The notes under the pieces were generated by a model that saw only the letters and a list, made by a program, of their open reading frames with translations, ran no database searches and was not told the DNA's origin. A program made the translations under genes and the position numbers. From Elysia crispata (lineage: Eukaryota > Mollusca > Gastropoda > Plakobranchidae), in contig JAWDGP010006482.1 of assembly GCA_033675545.1 (NCBI GenBank), positions 88,501-152,500 on the forward strand: a stretch of 64,000 nt of DNA, given 5' to 3'. Below, piece by piece: positions 61,566 through 64,000 of this stretch. Position 1 is the stretch's first letter, and each line of letters starts with the position of its first letter.

Positions 61566-61799
61566 GCGACGTTACCTTTCCCACTCTCTTTAATCTTTCT
61601 CTCTCACTCTCAATCTGTTACTCTTTTTCCCTATATTCTCCCAATTTCCAAATAGTTTAACTTTCAACCGATAAAACATGAAAAAAGGGCTCACCACTTC
61701 CATTACTCTCTCATTTCAACCCGAACAATTAAAAATGTCTCTCTGTCGGATAAGGAAACAAAGTCAAACCTTCTTGCTACCAGAACTCTCTATATTGCC

Positions 61800-62500
61800 C
61801 GTGATTTCCTTGTACTCTACATAAGGCCTCCTTGCATTCCTCCTATGGTCTCTGAATTTCTCCCCATTAGTCTCCAAGTATCCCATTATGATCTCCAAGA
61901 ATCTCCCCAAAAGTCTACAAGAGTCTCCCCTATAGTCTCCGAGTATCTTCCCTAAGGTCTCCGAGTATCCCTCCCTATGGTCTCCTGGTATCTCCCCGAT
62001 GATGTTTGAGTTTTTCCCCTATGGTCTCCGAGTATCTCCCCTATGGTCTCCGAGTATCTCCCCTATGGTCTCCGAGTTTTTCCCCTAAAGTGTCCAAGTA
62101 TCTACCCGATGATGCTTGAGTTTTTCCTCAATGGTCTCCTGGTATCTCCCCGATGTTTGAGTTTCTCCCGTATGGTCTCCGAGTATCCCTCCCTATGGTC
62201 TCCTGGTTTCTCCCCGATGACGTTTGAGTTTCTCCCCTATGGTCTCCGATTATCTCCCCTGTAGTCTCCGCGTATCCCTCCCTATGGTCTCCTGGTTTCT
62301 CCCCGATGACGATTGAGTTTTTCCCCTATGGTCTTCGAGCATCTCCCCTATGATCTCCGAGTATCCCTCCCTATGGCCTCCTGGTATCTCCCCGATGATG
62401 TTCGAGTTTCTCCCCTATGGTCTCCGAGTATCTCCCCTATGGTCTCCGAGTATCTCCTCAATGGTCTCCGAGTATCTCTCCTGTGGTCTCCAAGTACCTA
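61800..62500. repeat. 22-bp minisatellite (CTATGGTCTCCGAGTATCTC type)
   Basis: A roughly 22-bp unit, CTATGGTCTCCGAGTATCTC plus CC, repeats about 30 times with variants (CCTGGTATCTCCCCGATGATG and others), ending about 15-20 bp from the stop codon of the DUF1647-like gene. In the gene's sense it would form its 3' UTR or immediate 3' flank. The MVSEYLPYGL frames are repeat translations. Confidence 0.9.
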
Positions 62501-62515
62501 TTATTCCCCGTAAAA

Positions 62516-64000
62516 TCATTTGTGCAATCTTTTGAAATACTTCACTTGGTTATCGCGCAGAATCTCCACGTACTCTTTAACTCTCATCATAACCCAACGA
62601 TAGTGCACCTGATAAAGTTTGTGTAAAATTAACGTAATAGCCGATTGGTCAAAACGGTGACAAAGTCCGTAGATTATTGGTCCGTTATGTTCTTCCATGT
62701 TCGCTACCATCTTCTTACTCTCAGCGCATCCAGCGGAGCGGTCGGTGTCCGGGCACATGCAGTCACGGTTCAACCCGCAGGCCACCCACGGTTCCAAAAC
62801 TACTCTTTCTACAAACGGCTCACTATGATATCCACCTATTGTAGCTTGGGCCTGTCCCATACCCAGGTATATGCATGGTTCATCGCCAAAGTAGTGGTAC
62901 ATGCTACGAAATGTCCTGAAAGTCGTGTCCGCTGCTGATCTGCCTATCTGGACGCCTCTCTCCCTCACTCTTTTGATCATTGAGTGGATTTGGCTACCGT
63001 CTCCGTTAAACCTGATTGAGGCGTCAAGCCATAGCACGACGTTGGCCTGCCTGATGTGGGCCTTGATCATAAGAGGCTTCCAGGCGTAACACTTGAGGGT
63101 GCGGACATGTTTTGGAAGCTTGTCAAACGGAAAAGTCAGAACTGTACAGCGGCAAAACCTCTCCATCTCTTTTCTTTCTTTTGAGGTCAAACCAAGATCA
63201 TAAAAGAGGAGTGCGAAGTTCTTCAGCATGGGAAACACTTTTGTGTGTAGGTTTTGAAGGAGGGCTTGGGATTCAAAGAAATGATTAGAGGATGCAGTCG
63301 TCAATAGAATGATATCGTATGTCTCTGTTACCTTACTAGCCATCTCACTGATAACCTCGTGCTGAGAGTCAGTTAGAGTTAGGCCAGGTCTGTGGATGAG
63401 CTGTGCTATTCGATCGCTTGGTCGTTCCGGCAGTTTCATCTGCAAGCACCCATCCTTGTTACAGCTGTTAGATACCGTCCGTTTGTTGAAGCAAGTCTCT
63501 GCTTGGACATGTTTTCTGCCAGTAATATTTTTTAACTTTCCGTCAAAAATACGCAGCAGATCTTGCTCGTCGATTTTACCCCACAAGGGCACGTCTCTCT
63601 TCAGGCCGCGGTCCTTTCTTTCCTTATCACGCGAGGTGTCCGCTTTGTTCTTTTTGCGTTCTCTAGAAGACTCATATTTCAATTGATCTGGAGAACTTTT
63701 TCTGTTGTCACTTTCATTATCTTCATTCTCAGAAATTGTCTTAGCTTGTGTCATTGCTACAGTGTTGTCTTTATTATTGGGTAGGACGTCTTCATCTTGC
63801 TCATCATTGGACAGGACGTCTTCATCTGCCTCATCATCGAGCAGGACGTCTTCATCTGGCTCATCATCGGGGTGGACGTCTTCATCTGGTTTATCATCGA
63901 GTAGGAAGTCTTCATCCGGTTTATCACCTGAGAGTAAACGCATATTTTCATTGCCTGAAGCTCGTGCAATCCAGGAGGAAACTGTTGCTGATGCTGTCTT
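62516..64000 (-). CDS. DUF1647 family, glycosyltransferase-like protein (5' end beyond window)
   Basis: Minus-strand frame ending at TGA 62516-62518 and open to the window edge, so 475 codons from the first in-window ATG (63943) plus 19 upstream. N-terminal region: acidic 10-residue repeats (see 63,770-63,930), then a Lys/Arg/Glu-rich linker. The C-terminal about 270 residues match the DUF1647 type: TYDIILLTTASSNHFFESQA, LLFYDLGLT, KCYAWKPLMIKAHIRQANVV, LWLDASIRF (LDAS in place of a classical DxD), EPWVACGLNRDCMCPD with a Cys cluster, and GLCHRFDQSAITLILHKLY. Members are thought to be Golgi type II glycosyltransferase-like proteins of unproven substrate; the membrane anchor would lie upstream of this window. 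A good acceptor (TTTACTCTCAG|GTGATAAA, exon from 63,927) would make this a single last exon starting at GDKPDEDF. The catalytic-looking core is intact and uninterrupted. Confidence 0.85.
   Translation of the reverse strand, partial: KTASATVSSWIARASGNENMRLLSGDKPDEDFLLDDKPDEDVHPDDEPDEDVLLDDEADEDVLSNDEQDEDVLPNNKDNTVAMTQAKTISENEDNESDNRKSSPDQLKYESSRERKKNKADTSRDKERKDRGLKRDVPLWGKIDEQDLLRIFDGKLKNITGRKHVQAETCFNKRTVSNSCNKDGCLQMKLPERPSDRIAQLIHRPGLTLTDSQHEVISEMASKVTETYDIILLTTASSNHFFESQALLQNLHTKVFPMLKNFALLFYDLGLTSKERKEMERFCRCTVLTFPFDKLPKHVRTLKCYAWKPLMIKAHIRQANVVLWLDASIRFNGDGSQIHSMIKRVRERGVQIGRSAADTTFRTFRSMYHYFGDEPCIYLGMGQAQATIGGYHSEPFVERVVLEPWVACGLNRDCMCPDTDRSAGCAESKKMVANMEEHNGPIIYGLCHRFDQSAITLILHKLYQVHYRWVMMRVKEYVEILRDNQVKYFKRLHK
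63770..63930 (-). repeat. 30-bp in-frame repeat coding acidic DEPDEDVLLD units
   Basis: Five imperfect 30-bp units (DKPDEDFLLD, DKPDEDVHPD, DEPDEDVLLD, DEADEDVLSN, DEQDEDVLPN) inside the DUF1647-like reading frame. The 30-bp period keeps frame, consistent with a coding tandem expansion. Confidence 0.9.

Noticed and set aside
62043..62535. Plus-strand frames reading MVSEYLPYGLRV
   Set aside because: They translate the 22-bp minisatellite and lie on the strand opposite the DUF1647-like gene.
62645..63784. Plus-strand frames opposite the DUF1647-like gene
   Set aside because: Antisense shadows of a well-supported reading frame.

Overview
The window is eukaryotic nuclear DNA from an animal. It is AT-rich, has GT-AG introns, non-LTR retrotransposons, tRNA-derived SINEs, satellites and an extreme load of (GA/CT)n microsatellites. 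I infer a lophotrochozoan, most likely a gastropod mollusc: a DUF1647-type gene of a kind I associate with molluscs and nematodes, and RTE-like LINEs. The species cannot be read from the sequence. There are no bacterial operons, rRNA genes, CRISPR arrays or intact tRNA genes. Most long reading frames in the window are translations of (GA/CT)n or satellite DNA.

Layout. 1-8.9 kb: AT-rich DNA with two well-bounded minus-strand exons (2037-2145, 1361-1477), a possible third at 4.3-4.5 kb, and SINE-like pieces. 9.0-11.0 kb: a broken, still intron-containing copy of an uncharacterised multi-copy invertebrate protein, with SINEs in and beside it. 11.7-13.0 kb: TA/GA microsatellites. 13.9-16.4 kb: one copy of a duplicated exon-bearing block whose relatives lie at 43.1-49.5 kb. 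17.2-19.5 kb: 2.3 kb of almost pure purine minisatellite. 19.6-27.4 kb: a 54-bp satellite, split by a 3.08-kb non-LTR retrotransposon with a matching target-site duplication.

27.4-34.1 kb: a decayed minus-strand relic abutting the satellite, a small CxxC open frame, CTT/CT arrays, and the 3' part of an unknown plus-strand gene (four phase-compatible exons and a poly(A) signal) with a LINE relic in one intron. 34.4-43 kb: an inverted copy of the sequence beside the 17-kb GA array, a candidate minus-strand exon at 36.9 kb, and LINE fragments. 43.1-49.5 kb: a tandem array of about 1.4-kb units carrying decayed minus-strand exons, with one near-intact 5' end at 49.3-49.5 kb.

49.6-64 kb: a 53-bp hairpin-forming tandem repeat, a probable 1.36-kb solo LTR, a possible compact three-exon minus-strand gene (57,097-56,186), more CT/GA/ATG microsatellites, a 22-bp minisatellite, and the clearest protein gene of the window: a minus-strand DUF1647 glycosyltransferase-like coding region running off the right edge. 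No pathway or operon-like cooperation between genes can be inferred. The main story is repeat biology: microsatellites carried along by duplicated or dispersed elements, and satellites with higher-order structure.
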